Shown piece after piece: positions 32,653 to 40,560 of a stretch of DNA of 48,196 nt. Location of the stretch: the NCBI GenBank assembly GCA_937974195.1, contig CALJIC010000186.1, positions 1-48,196 on the forward strand, in the 5' to 3' direction. Within the stretch, counting starts at the first letter, position 1. Every line of letters starts with the position of its first letter. Made by a program: the position numbers and the translations under genes. The notes beneath the pieces are model-generated. The model had not been told where the DNA came from and ran no database searches. It saw nothing but the letters and a program-made list of their open reading frames with translations. This stretch comes from an uncultured Roseiflexaceae bacterium. GTDB lineage: Bacteria > Chloroflexota > Chloroflexia > Chloroflexales > Roseiflexaceae.

Positions 32653-33181
32653 CTGGCGCGTGCGCCGCGGCCGCATACAGAACCTGTCCCGACGAGGGCG
32701 AGCGGCGCGTGCCGACCTGCGTGGGATTCAGGAAGCCCGCCGCGCCGGCCACAGCGACGAACCGGGCGAACGGCAGCGGGTGTGGCACCCAGGGCAGGGG
32801 CCGGGCCTGCTCGTACTCGACGACCAGCAGCTGCCCGCCGGGCGCGAGCATGGCGTGGAGCCGGCGCAGCAGCCCGATCTGGTCGTCGATGAAGTGGATC
32901 AAGTTAGCGCACAGCACGCCGTCGAGGGGCGGCAGCGCCAGCGGCTGGCGCACGTCTGCCTGGCGCGGGATGATCGTCGCGGCGGGAGGCTCGCTCTGGA
33001 GGCGCCTCTGCTGGGCCGCGATCGCCCGCGCGCCCCGGTCGATGGCGTAGATCGTCCCCGCCGGGCCGAGCAGCTCGGCCAGCGCCCAAGTGAAGTTGCC
33101 CGTCCCGGCGCCGAGGTCGGCCCACACGCCGCCCCTCGACACCCCGTTGCGGATGAGCGCCACCATCTCGCCGTGGTCCAT
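32630..33181 (-). CDS. class I SAM-dependent methyltransferase
   Basis: A 183-residue Rossmann methyltransferase. Motif I is ADLGAGTGNFTWALAELLG (21-39), the acidic end of beta-2 is YAIDRGARAI, motif IV is DGVLCANLIHFIDDQ, and LRRLHAMLAPGGQLLVVEY is the post-motif strand. The length is typical of the methyltransf_11/25 type with no added substrate domain. GGAGGG is 6 bases before the ATG at 33181. The substrate is not evident. It is divergent from the DUF2085 operon (85 bases) and its 3' end overlaps the nucleotidyltransferase gene. Confidence 0.85.
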   Translation of the reverse strand: MDHGEMVALIRNGVSRGGVWADLGAGTGNFTWALAELLGPAGTIYAIDRGARAIAAQQRRLQSEPPAATIIPRQADVRQPLALPPLDGVLCANLIHFIDDQIGLLRRLHAMLAPGGQLLVVEYEQARPLPWVPHPLPFARFVAVAGAAGFLNPTQVGTRRSPSSGQVLYAAAAHAPATESAGA

Positions 33182-33231
33182 TCTGCTCCCTCCGAGATAC
33201 TTTTCCTCGCCGCAGATCCGTTCGGCGCGGC

Positions 33232-33260
33232 TTCGCAGCCCGCAGCCCGCCTGGTATAAT
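33232..33260 (+). promoter_or_regulatory. promoter giving a leaderless DUF2085 transcript
   Basis: TTCGCA (33232-33237) and a perfect TATAAT (33255-33260) with a 17-base spacer. The ATG begins at 33267, only 6 bases after the -10 box, which is where transcription itself should start. No Shine-Dalgarno sequence exists, so the mRNA is probably leaderless. Confidence 0.6.
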
Positions 33261-33266
33261 GGACAT

Positions 33267-33845
33267 ATGATAACCACGACATCGCAGCCGGGCTGGATCG
33301 CGTGGGTGGAGCGGGGCGCGCGCTGGTGCCTGCGCCACTGGCTGCTGTGCGTCAACACGCTGGCGCTGCTCTACGCCGGGCTGCCCTGGCTCTCGCCGCT
33401 CGCGAAGGCGAGCGGCCACACGCTGATCGGCGAGCTGATCTTCCGCGCCTACACGGCGCTCTGCCACCAGAAGCCGGAGCGCTCGTTCTTTATCTGCGGC
33501 CACCAGGTCGCCTTCTGCCACCGCTGCACCGCCCTGTACGGCGGGATCGTCGTGGCCGGCGCTCTGTTCGGCCTGCTGCGCCGCTTTCTCCCGCCCGCGC
33601 CGCTGTGGCTGGGCGCCGCGCTGCTGGTGCCCATCCTGCTCGACGGCGGCACCCATATGATCGACGACGTGCTGGGGACGAGCCTGCGCGGCGGCGGTGA
33701 CGCGATCGGGACGCTCAACTTCTGGCTGCGCATGATCACCGGCGCGCTCGTCCCCGTCGCGCTGCTGGTCTGCGTGTACCCGCGGGTTGAGCGTGACCTG
33801 CGCCGGATGTCCGCTGTGAGCGAGTCATCACCGGGGGGCCTATGA
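33267..33845 (+). CDS. DUF2085 membrane protein (first of a pair)
   Basis: A 192-residue protein of family DUF2085 with about four hydrophobic segments. The conserved loop reads ALCHQKPERSFFICGHQVAFCHRC: CHQ at 66-68, CGH at 77-79, CHRC at 84-87. Four cysteines and three histidines in 22 residues suggest metal binding or redox chemistry at the membrane surface. The frame opens at 33090, but the ATG at 33267 is 6 bases after a TATAAT. Its stop overlaps the start of the TlpA-like gene (ATGA), so the two are probably translationally coupled. Biochemical function unknown. Confidence 0.85.
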   Translation: MITTTSQPGWIAWVERGARWCLRHWLLCVNTLALLYAGLPWLSPLAKASGHTLIGELIFRAYTALCHQKPERSFFICGHQVAFCHRCTALYGGIVVAGALFGLLRRFLPPAPLWLGAALLVPILLDGGTHMIDDVLGTSLRGGGDAIGTLNFWLRMITGALVPVALLVCVYPRVERDLRRMSAVSESSPGGL

Positions 33846-34405
33846 ACGGTTTCGTACGCCTCACGCTGCTCGCGCTCGCGCTGATGCTGGCCGGCTGTGG
33901 CGCCGGCAGCCCCACCGCTGCGGCCGTGCCCACCGACCTGCCGCCGATGGTCGCGGTTGCGTCGCAGCTGCTTGTGCCGGAGGGCGGCGTGCCGCGGGCC
34001 GGCGAGCCGGCGCCGGACTTCCGCTTCACCATGTCGGACGGCACCGAGCGCCGGCTGAGCGACCTGCGCGGGCACAAGGTGCTGCTGAACTTCTGGGCCA
34101 CCTGGTGCGCCCCGTGCAAGGAGGAGATGCCGGAGCTGCAGCGGCTCGCCAACGAGTACGGCGACGCGGTGCAGGTGATCGGGATCAACAAGCTGGAGCT
34201 GCCGGAGGCGATCGGGCCGTTCGCGCGGGACATGGACATCAGCTTCACGCTGGTGGCTAACCCCGAGGGCGATATCTCGGACCGCTACGGCGCGAAGAAC
34301 ATCCCCCTGACCTACTTCGTCAATACTGACGGCTCGATCGGCTACGTCCACATCGGCGTACTGACGTACGATGAGGCCAAGGCGCAGGTCGAGCGTCTGA
34401 GCTAG
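33842..34405 (+). CDS. TlpA/ResA-like thioredoxin-fold lipoprotein
   Basis: A 187-residue extracytoplasmic thiol-disulfide protein. Lipobox LAGC with Cys19; AtsA-type opening APDFRFTMSDGTERRLSDLRGHKVLLNFWATWCAPC with the active site Cys89-Ala-Pro-Cys92, split here from FWATWCAPC onward as KEEMPELQRLANEYG. IPLTYFVNTDG holds the cis-proline strand. Proteins like this reduce disulfides during cytochrome or cofactor maturation. No cytochrome genes are adjacent; the partners here are the two DUF2085 proteins, whose cysteine-rich loops may be its substrates (inference). Overlaps the preceding gene by 4 bases and ends 2 bases before the next. Confidence 0.92.
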   Translation: MNGFVRLTLLALALMLAGCGAGSPTAAAVPTDLPPMVAVASQLLVPEGGVPRAGEPAPDFRFTMSDGTERRLSDLRGHKVLLNFWATWCAPCKEEMPELQRLANEYGDAVQVIGINKLELPEAIGPFARDMDISFTLVANPEGDISDRYGAKNIPLTYFVNTDGSIGYVHIGVLTYDEAKAQVERLS

Positions 34406-34407
34406 CC

Positions 34408-35274
34408 ATGAAAGAGCGGACGAGCGAAGAGATCGTCGAGCTGGCGCGGCGCACGATTGCCGCCCGCCGGGAGACCGAACAGGCGGCGCGCGCCGAGCGG
34501 GAGTCGCCGTGGCGCTTCATCTTCATGGGTATGCTCGGGGCGCTGCTGCTCGGGCTGCTCCTGTGGCCCGGCCCGCCGCTGAACTGGAAGATGTACGCGG
34601 TCGTGCACGGGGTGTGCGCCCAGATCCACAACGTCGACCTGGGCGGCTTCCAGCTTCCGCTGTGCGCCCGCAACACCGGCATCTACGGCAGCTTCACTAT
34701 CACGACGCTCTATCTGCTGCTGCTCGGCCGGCAGCGGGCCGCCAAGCTGCCTCCCTGGCCGGTCACCATCGCGCTGGTGGCGTTCGTGCTGATCATGGCG
34801 GTGGACGGCTTCAACTCCATGTTCCGCGACCTGTTCCTGCCGCACCTCTACACGCCGCGCAACGAGCTGCGCACGCTCACCGGCATCGGGATGGGCACGA
34901 CGCTCGCGGTGGCGATCCTGCTGATCCTCAACCTCTCGCTCCGCAGGGACGCCGACACCAGCCAGCGCATCCTCGGCGGCTGGCTGGAGTTGGGCGGTGC
35001 GCTGCTGCTCAACCTGCTGGTGCTGGCGGCGATCTACGGCAACGTCGGCGTCATGTACTGGCCGATCGCCATCGTCGCCTGGACGGGCATCGTCGGCGTT
35101 CTGTTCTGCGTGAACCTGCTGGTTATCGCGCTGCTGATGCGCTATGAGAACGCGGTGACCCGCGTCGGGCAGCTGGCGCGCCCGGCGAGCGTGGCGCTGG
35201 TGGTGACGCTGGTGATGCTCGGGGCGATGTCCTGGGGGCGCTTCTGGCTCGAGGCCAATGGGTTCGCGCTATAG
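34408..35274 (+). CDS. DUF2085 membrane protein (second of a pair)
   Basis: A 288-residue, longer relative of the first DUF2085 protein with about seven hydrophobic segments. A 35-residue charged, helical N-terminus (EEIVELARRTIAARRETEQAARAER) precedes the membrane part. The signature loop is degenerate relative to the first: HGVCAQIHN (67-75) and LPLCARNTGIYG, so His67, Cys70, His74 and Cys86 remain but the second cysteine of each pair is lost. It is the last gene of the three-gene operon. The two DUF2085 proteins may form a heterodimer. Confidence 0.82.
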   Translation: MKERTSEEIVELARRTIAARRETEQAARAERESPWRFIFMGMLGALLLGLLLWPGPPLNWKMYAVVHGVCAQIHNVDLGGFQLPLCARNTGIYGSFTITTLYLLLLGRQRAAKLPPWPVTIALVAFVLIMAVDGFNSMFRDLFLPHLYTPRNELRTLTGIGMGTTLAVAILLILNLSLRRDADTSQRILGGWLELGGALLLNLLVLAAIYGNVGVMYWPIAIVAWTGIVGVLFCVNLLVIALLMRYENAVTRVGQLARPASVALVVTLVMLGAMSWGRFWLEANGFAL

Positions 35275-35354
35275 CCGAGGGGTGAGGCACAGGTAGGCGC
35301 CTCACCCCTCGCTGTGTAGCTGACGCGTGCGGTGCAGGGCCACCGCGCGACTCG

Positions 35355-35798
35355 TCAGATGTAGTACATCACCTCGCCGGCGCGCTGGCGCTTGCGCTGG
35401 CAGAGCTCGTCGAGCGACAGCTCCGCCAGGTAGCCCTCGATCGTGGCGCGCAGCTCCTCCCAGACCCCGCGCACGACCTCGCGGTCCAGCGGCTCCTGGG
35501 CCGGCTCGTCGCGGCCTGAGTCGCTCGGCAGCAGCGGCCCCTCCAGCGCGATGAGCGCCTCCAGCACCGAGATCTGCGTCGGCGGCCGGGCAAGGCGGTG
35601 CCCGCCCTGCGGCCCGCGCACGCTCTCGATCAGCCCCGCGCGGCGCAGCAAGATCAAGATCTGGTTGAGGTAGTTCTCGTCCACCCCTTGCCGCAGGTGG
35701 ATGTCCCGGCTCTGCACTGGCCCCTCGCCGTAGCGCTGCGCCAGATCCAGCAGCGCCCGCAGCCCGTACTCGCCCTTGCTTGAGATACGCATGCTCAT
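35355..35798 (-). CDS. Rrf2-family transcriptional regulator
   Basis: A 147-residue winged-helix regulator. RISSKGEYGLRALLDLAQRYG and VDENYLNQILILLRRAGLIESVRGPQGGHRLAR are the diagnostic Rrf2 blocks, the first covering the HTH start and the second the recognition helix and wing (split: VDENYLNQILILLRRAG, LIESVRGPQGGHRLAR). The three cysteines that hold the Fe-S cluster in IscR and NsrR are absent, so it resembles CymR-type members that respond to protein partners or metabolites. The start is 35798 or, more likely from Rrf2 alignments, 35792 (MRIS). It lies next to the flavoprotein gene, with no target clearly marked. Confidence 0.9.
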   Translation of the reverse strand: MSMRISSKGEYGLRALLDLAQRYGEGPVQSRDIHLRQGVDENYLNQILILLRRAGLIESVRGPQGGHRLARPPTQISVLEALIALEGPLLPSDSGRDEPAQEPLDREVVRGVWEELRATIEGYLAELSLDELCQRKRQRAGEVMYYI

Positions 35799-35829
35799 AA
35801 TTCTAAAGTAGATTGCTTAACTTTGTAGA

Positions 35830-35858
35830 AGTATAGCACCGCGCCGCTGGAAGATCAA
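35830..35858 (-). promoter_or_regulatory. promoter of the Rrf2 gene
   Basis: On the minus strand TTGATC (35853-35858) and TATACT (35830-35835) with a 17-base spacer, predicting a start about 25 bases before the coding region. The leader contains ACTTTG and ACTTTAG in imperfect inverted relation, a possible autoregulatory site. A second AT box, TAGAAT, lies at the start codon. Confidence 0.5.
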
Positions 35859-36117
35859 GGGCCTTATGAGACGCTGCCGACGCGGTTCCCGCGTAGGAGC
35901 TCCGCGGGGAGGTGTGTGGGCTGCCAGGCGCTGCTAGAGCCCTTCGAGTTGCGGCCGGGCTGCCGAACACGCCGGTCCGCGCCGCCGGCGTGCGAGCCCG
36001 AGCCCGCACGGCTTCGGCGCCCCGCGCCCGGCGTAAAACAGTTGTGGTTGGCAGACCAACGCTGCCAACCACAACACACGGAAACCCCGTCCGGCGAGCC
36101 GTGGAGCAGCCCGGCGC
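35859..36117. other. gene-free stretch after the flavoprotein gene
   Basis: No supported gene. It contains TCCGCGGGGAGGTGTG at 35901-35916, identical to a 16-base segment at 31772-31787 in another non-coding region. The frames visible here are GC-driven and have no ribosome binding sites. Confidence 0.4.
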
Positions 36118-37866
36118 CTATTCGAGCAGCCGCCCGGCCAGATCCAGCTCCTGCTCGTCGATCGCGGCCGCGACCTCGGGGGACGGCGAGGTGACCTCGA
36201 TGGTCGTCAGCCGCATGCCGAGCTCCTCCCCTGCGCCGCGCTCCGGGAGCACGAGGATGTTGCGCCGCCACGCCGGGTCGGTCTCGGGGAAGTCGCTCCG
36301 CTGGTGCGCCCCGCGGCTCTCGGTCCGCATGAGCGCCGATCGCACCGTTGCCTCGGCGGTTAGCAGCATCGACTCCAGATCGAGCGCCGCCGGCAGGTCG
36401 GATAAGCCGGACGGGCTGTTCTCCGCCTTCCGGCGGATCGAGCCGAGCGACGCGAGCGCCCGCTCCAGCCCTTCGGCGCTGCGCACCACGCCTGCGTCCC
36501 GCCACATCGCCTCCTGCAGCGACGTGATCAGGGCGCGCTGGATCCCCCCGTCGCGCTGCGCGAGGCGCGCCAGCCGCGCCCGCTTCCGCTCGATCTGCGC
36601 CTCGTCGAGCGGCGGAGCGGCGCCCCGTGCGGCGAACTCCGCGGCGTGCTGGCCGGCGATGCGGCCGAACACGATGATCTCGGTCAGGCTGTTGCCGCCC
36701 AGGCGGTTCGCGCCGTGCACCCCGGCCGCCACCTCGCCGGCGGCGAACAGGCCCGGCACCGTCGTCGCGTGCGTGTAGGTATCGACGCGCACGCCGCCCA
36801 TCGAGTAGTGCGCCGTCGGCGCGATCTCCATCGGCTGGCGCGTGATGTCGACTCCCACGCCGGCGAACAGCTCGAGCATGCGCGGCAGGCGGCTGCGGAT
36901 GACCTCCGGCGGCAGATGGCTGACGCTCAGCCACACGCCGCCGCGAGGGGTCCCGCGCCCGGCGATGATCTCGCTGTAGCTGGCCAGCGCCACCCGGTCG
37001 CGCGTCGAGAGCTCCATCCGCTCGGGGTCGTACCGGCGCATGAAGCGCTCGCCGTAGCGGTTCAGCAGATGCCCGCCCTCGCCGCGCACCGCCTCGGTGA
37101 CCATGGCGCCCTCGAGCTCCGGCGGCCATATCATCCCCGAGGGGTGAAACTGCACCAGCTCCATGTCGATGAGCGCCGCCCCGACGCTGAAGGCCAGCGC
37201 CATCCCGTCGCCGGTGTTCTCGCGCCGCCGCGAGGTCGAGCGCCGGTAGATGTAGATGTGCCCGCCGGTAGCCAGGATCACCGCGCCGGCATGCACGATC
37301 ACCTCGCGGCCGTTCGCCAGCTCGAAGCCGTACACGCCGTTCACGCGCCCGCCGGCGGTGAGCAGATCCGTGACGTACACGCGCTCGATGATCGGGATCC
37401 CGCGCCGCTCCACCTCACGCACCAGCGCATGAACGATCTCCTGGCCGGTGTAGTCGCCCACGAAGCAGGTGCGCCGGTAGCGGTGGGCGCCGAAGTAGCG
37501 CTGCGACAGGCGCCCGTCTGGCTCGCGCGCGAACGGCACGCCGTAGCTGACCAGCTCCTCGATGGCGCGGGGCGCCTCGCGGCACAGCAGCTCGACCGCC
37601 GCCGGGTCGCCGAGGTGGCACCCCTCCTTGAGCGTATCGGCGGCGTGAATCGCCCACGAGTCCTCAGGGTCCATCGTGCCGAGCGCGGCGTTGATCCCGC
37701 CGGCCGCCTGAACCGTGTGCGCGTCGGCTTTCGGACGCTTGCCCAGCAGGAGCACCCGCCGGCCGCGGTCGTGCAGCTCGATCGCGGCGCGTAGGCCGGC
37801 GCCCCCTGTTCCAATGACTACAACATCGGTAGAAAGGCGTCTGCCCGTCTGCAGCCCGTTCATCAT
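36118..37866 (-). CDS. fumarate reductase/succinate dehydrogenase-type flavoprotein
   Basis: A 582-residue FAD enzyme. The dinucleotide motif is GTGGAGLRAA (19-28). AHTVQAAGG places His50 where fumarate reductase and succinate dehydrogenase attach FAD covalently, which argues against L-aspartate oxidase. Active-site blocks: LVQFHPSG (237-244), TEAVRGEGGHLLN (257-269), HYSMGG (353-358) and GEVAAGVHGANRLGGNSL (377-394). The helical C-terminal domain carries the AMWRDAGVVRS segment. No iron-sulfur or membrane subunit gene lies on either side, so it is an orphan subunit A or a stand-alone soluble reductase. GGAG is 8 bases before the ATG at 37866; ATG at 37863 is equally possible. Confidence 0.88.
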   Translation of the reverse strand: MMNGLQTGRRLSTDVVVIGTGGAGLRAAIELHDRGRRVLLLGKRPKADAHTVQAAGGINAALGTMDPEDSWAIHAADTLKEGCHLGDPAAVELLCREAPRAIEELVSYGVPFAREPDGRLSQRYFGAHRYRRTCFVGDYTGQEIVHALVREVERRGIPIIERVYVTDLLTAGGRVNGVYGFELANGREVIVHAGAVILATGGHIYIYRRSTSRRRENTGDGMALAFSVGAALIDMELVQFHPSGMIWPPELEGAMVTEAVRGEGGHLLNRYGERFMRRYDPERMELSTRDRVALASYSEIIAGRGTPRGGVWLSVSHLPPEVIRSRLPRMLELFAGVGVDITRQPMEIAPTAHYSMGGVRVDTYTHATTVPGLFAAGEVAAGVHGANRLGGNSLTEIIVFGRIAGQHAAEFAARGAAPPLDEAQIERKRARLARLAQRDGGIQRALITSLQEAMWRDAGVVRSAEGLERALASLGSIRRKAENSPSGLSDLPAALDLESMLLTAEATVRSALMRTESRGAHQRSDFPETDPAWRRNILVLPERGAGEELGMRLTTIEVTSPSPEVAAAIDEQELDLAGRLLE

Positions 37867-38009
37867 CACGTTCGCTCCGTTGCGTCTCCTCCGGGGAGGA
37901 GAGATGTGGGACGGTCTTCCTGAGTTCTTCCTGTGGATGCGGTGGCGGGGTGATCTCTGTGCCCCCATCGCCGCGCGTAGATGGCGCTAGTTTGCAAGTA
38001 TATACCGCT

Positions 38010-38062
38010 GTATTCGTTAACAAAGGTAAAACAGATAAGCAATTCATAGTCAGAACGAATAC
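38010..38062. promoter_or_regulatory. inverted repeat in an AT-rich island
   Basis: GTATTCGTT (38010-38018) and AACGAATAC (38054-38062) form a perfect 9-bp inverted repeat 35 bases apart, in the AT-rich gap between the flavoprotein gene and the LysR remnant. It could be a regulator binding pair controlling the flavoprotein gene, perhaps the old target of the decayed LysR protein. Confidence 0.45.
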
Positions 38063-38074
38063 TATTAGCGTGAG

Positions 38075-38444
38075 GCCGTCCGCAGCGACGAGCTGGCGGA
38101 CGAGCCGTTCATTCTGTTTCCGCCGAGCTACGGCCTGCGCGACCAGACGCTGCAGGGCCGGCGCGCCGTGGGTGGTGCTGGACGGCGGGGAGATGGCGAT
38201 GGTGCTACGGCTGGCGGCGGCCGGCCTGGGGGTCGCGCTCGTGCCGTGCCTGGCGCTCGATGGCAGCGAGGGGGTGGCCGGGGTGCCGCTGAGCGACATC
38301 TAGCTGCAGCGCACCATCGGGGTGGCCTGGCGCCTCGAGCGGCACCTGTCGCCCGCCGCGCATGCGCTCAGGCAGTTTCTCGTGGATCATCTGCGGGCGC
38401 ACGCGGCTTCCCAGCCCGGGGCGGCGCCCGGCCGGCCGCGGTGA
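38075..38444 (+). pseudogene. LysR-family regulator remnant
   Basis: The C-terminal half of a LysR effector domain survives in two frames. From 38081, ELADEPFILFPPSYGLRDQ reads in one frame. After a shift near 38165 the next frame gives VVLDGGEMAMVLRLAAAGLG, VALVPCLALDGSEG and VPLSDI. That frame meets a TAG at 38301-38303, yet the same frame continues with a sensible ending (LQRTIGVAWRLERHLSPAAH, then ALRQFLVDHL) to a TGA at 38442. The DNA-binding half is missing: upstream is AT-rich non-coding sequence. So the gene is truncated, frameshifted and interrupted by a stop. Confidence 0.75.
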
Positions 38445-38454
38445 AGCCGTGCGG

Positions 38455-39336
38455 TCAGGCGAGGCGGCTGGTGATCAGGGCGCAGCGCGCCGGGTCTTCG
38501 GTCAGGCCGATCCCGAGTCCCCACAGCCAGTAGTCCACGCAGCGGACCAGCGTCCACCAGCGCGCCCGGTCGTAGTCCAGCTCGGCCGCCTCGACCAGCG
38601 CGCGGAAGTGGCGCTCCAGGCCGCCGCTGGCCTCCATATCCTCAAGCCGGCGCCACAGCAGCTGCGCCACGCCGTACTCGAGGTCGCCGGCAACCACCTT
38701 CGGGTCCACCGCCAGCCACGGCTCCCGCTCCGCGGCCAGCACGTCCTGGTAGTGCAGGTCGTAGTTGACCAGCAGGCTGCCGGCGGATGCGCCGAGCTGA
38801 GTTGCGAGCTCGCAGGCCTGGTCCAGCAGGCGGCGCGGCATCGGGCGGCCTGTCCGCTGCCAGCGCTCCGGAAGCGAATCCGCCAGCTCCTCGGCCGCCG
38901 CCCGCAGCGGCCGGAACCTGGCCGGGGCGGGGATCGCGAGCCGGCGCAGCAGCCGCCCGGCCACCGTCACCGCCTCGGCGATCTCCACGTCGTCCAGCGA
39001 GCGCGTGTAGTCCAGGCGCTCCAGCAGCATCGCGCCGAGCTCCGGCTGCGCCTCGAGCAGCCGCACCGCCCCGCGGCCGTCCCAGGCGGCCAGGGCCGCC
39101 GCCTCGTCCGCGCTGGACTCGTCGGGCCAGGCGACCTTGAGGACGCACGGCTCCCTCTCGCGGTTCACCGGGACCACCAGGCCGAGGTAGCCGTGCATCA
39201 CCGGGCCGTCCACCGCCAGGCGCCACTGCGCGCACAGATCCTCGACGATGCGGGGCAGGTCGCGGATCCAGGCGCGCCCGGCCTCGCCCGCCCGCGTCAC
39301 AGCCGCCGCGGCGAAGGCGTCGGGAACCGTTATCAT
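38455..39336 (-). CDS. aminoglycoside/hydroxyurea phosphotransferase-like kinase
   Basis: A 293-residue protein resembling the APH(6)/hydroxyurea kinase family (streptomycin 6-phosphotransferase type). PCVLKVAWPDESSADEAAAL holds the ATP-site lysine, GAMLLERLD the hinge, and LLVNYDLHYQDVL the catalytic loop, with Asp in the DLH motif retained. WLAVDPKVVAGDLEYG is the DPK metal block. The usual HGDLHxxN has become NYDLHYQD: the Gly is Tyr and the metal-binding Asn is Asp. That could lower or redirect activity, so resistance should not be assumed. AGAGGTG is 4 bases before the ATG. It follows tyrS by 24 bases and probably shares its transcript. Confidence 0.82.
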   Translation of the reverse strand: MITVPDAFAAAAVTRAGEAGRAWIRDLPRIVEDLCAQWRLAVDGPVMHGYLGLVVPVNREREPCVLKVAWPDESSADEAAALAAWDGRGAVRLLEAQPELGAMLLERLDYTRSLDDVEIAEAVTVAGRLLRRLAIPAPARFRPLRAAAEELADSLPERWQRTGRPMPRRLLDQACELATQLGASAGSLLVNYDLHYQDVLAAEREPWLAVDPKVVAGDLEYGVAQLLWRRLEDMEASGGLERHFRALVEAAELDYDRARWWTLVRCVDYWLWGLGIGLTEDPARCALITSRLA

Positions 39337-39360
39337 CGCTCACCTCTCGCTTGCCACGCC

Positions 39361-40560
39361 TTACGCGGTGCGGCGCTGCGGCGCCTGCCGCACCCGCACG
39401 AAGCGCCGCCGCCCGACCTGCACCACCGGCTCTGCGGCCGGCTCGATCACCAGGTCCTGGCCGTCCACGCGCGCGCCGTCCACCCGCACCGCCCCGGCCG
39501 CGATCAGCCGCCTTGCCTCGCTCTTGCTCGGCGCCAGGCCGGCCGCCACCAGCAGCTCCACAATGTTCGTCGCCGCCATGATTGTAAACTCGGGCATCGA
39601 ATCGGGCCACTCGCGCCGGCTGAAGCGCGCCGTCCACTCCTCCTCCGCCTGCGCGGCAGCGGCCGGCGAGTCGAGCTGCGCCACGATCTCGCGCGCCAGC
39701 CGCTTCTTCAGCTCCATCGGGTGGACCGCCCCGGCCTCGATCGCCCGTGCCATCTCGCGCACCTCGGCCAGCGGCGCGTCGCTGAGCGTCTCGAAGAGCA
39801 GCGGCAGCGCCGCGTCGCTGAGCGCCATCACCCGGCTGTACTTCTCGAAGGGCGGCATCGTCAGGTCGACGGTGTTGCCGAAGCTCTTGCTCATCTTGCG
39901 CCCATCGATGCCCGGGATCAGCGGCAGCAGCAGCGCCTCCTGCGGCTCCATGCCGAGCTGCGCCATCAGCTCGCGCCCAGTCAGGATGTTGAACTTCTGG
40001 TCGGTCCCGCCGAGCTCCACGTCCGCGCCGACCGCGACCGAGTCGTAGCCCTGCAGCATCGGGTACATCAGCTCCAGGAGCGTCACCGGGGAGCCGGCCT
40101 CGTAGCGCCTGCGGAAGGTCTCGTGCGCCAGCATCTGCGCCAGCGTGAAGCGCCCCACCAGCTCCAGCGCCTGCTGCATGTCGAACGTCCCGTACCACTC
40201 GCTCTGCCAGCGGACCTCGGTGCGCTGGCGGTCGACCACCCGGAAGAACTGCTCCATGTACGTCTCGGCGTTCTCGCGGACGGTCTCGGCGCTCAGGCGC
40301 GGCCGCGCCGAGCGGCGGTCGCTCGGATCGCCGATCTGCGCCGTCCAGTCGCCGACGATCAGCACCACCGTGTGGCCAAGCTCCTGGAAGCGGCGCAGTT
40401 TGCGCAGCCCCACCGCGTGCCCGATGTGCATCTGCGGCTTGGTTGGGTCGAACCCCTGCTTCAGCCGGAGCGGGCGCCCCGCCTCGAGCCTCGCCCGCAG
40501 CCTTCGCTCCACCACGATCTCCGCGACCGCGCGGGTCAGCAGCTCGTCAGGTATCGTCAA
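39361..40560 (-). CDS. tyrS: tyrosyl-tRNA synthetase
   Basis: A 399-residue class I synthetase that charges tRNA-Tyr. HIGH (45-48) in PQMHIGHAVGL, GTDQKFNIL (185-193) and KMSKS (222-226) in DGRKMSKSFGNT are intact. The C-terminal S4-like RNA-binding domain (about 335-390) is present (LAPSKSEARRLIAAGAVRVDG). Its features fit the bacterial TyrRS type with HIGH and KMSKS both canonical. Translation appears to start at TTG (40560) with AAGGAG 9 bases upstream; the nearby ATG is out of frame. A structured leader with a terminator precedes the gene. Confidence 0.95.
   Translation of the reverse strand: MTIPDELLTRAVAEIVVERRLRARLEAGRPLRLKQGFDPTKPQMHIGHAVGLRKLRRFQELGHTVVLIVGDWTAQIGDPSDRRSARPRLSAETVRENAETYMEQFFRVVDRQRTEVRWQSEWYGTFDMQQALELVGRFTLAQMLAHETFRRRYEAGSPVTLLELMYPMLQGYDSVAVGADVELGGTDQKFNILTGRELMAQLGMEPQEALLLPLIPGIDGRKMSKSFGNTVDLTMPPFEKYSRVMALSDAALPLLFETLSDAPLAEVREMARAIEAGAVHPMELKKRLAREIVAQLDSPAAAAQAEEEWTARFSRREWPDSMPEFTIMAATNIVELLVAAGLAPSKSEARRLIAAGAVRVDGARVDGQDLVIEPAAEPVVQVGRRRFVRVRQAPQRRTA

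Noticed and set aside
38455..39336. Reading the kinase-like gene as an antibiotic resistance gene
   Set aside because: The catalytic loop differs from proven streptomycin kinases and there is no resistance or mobile context.
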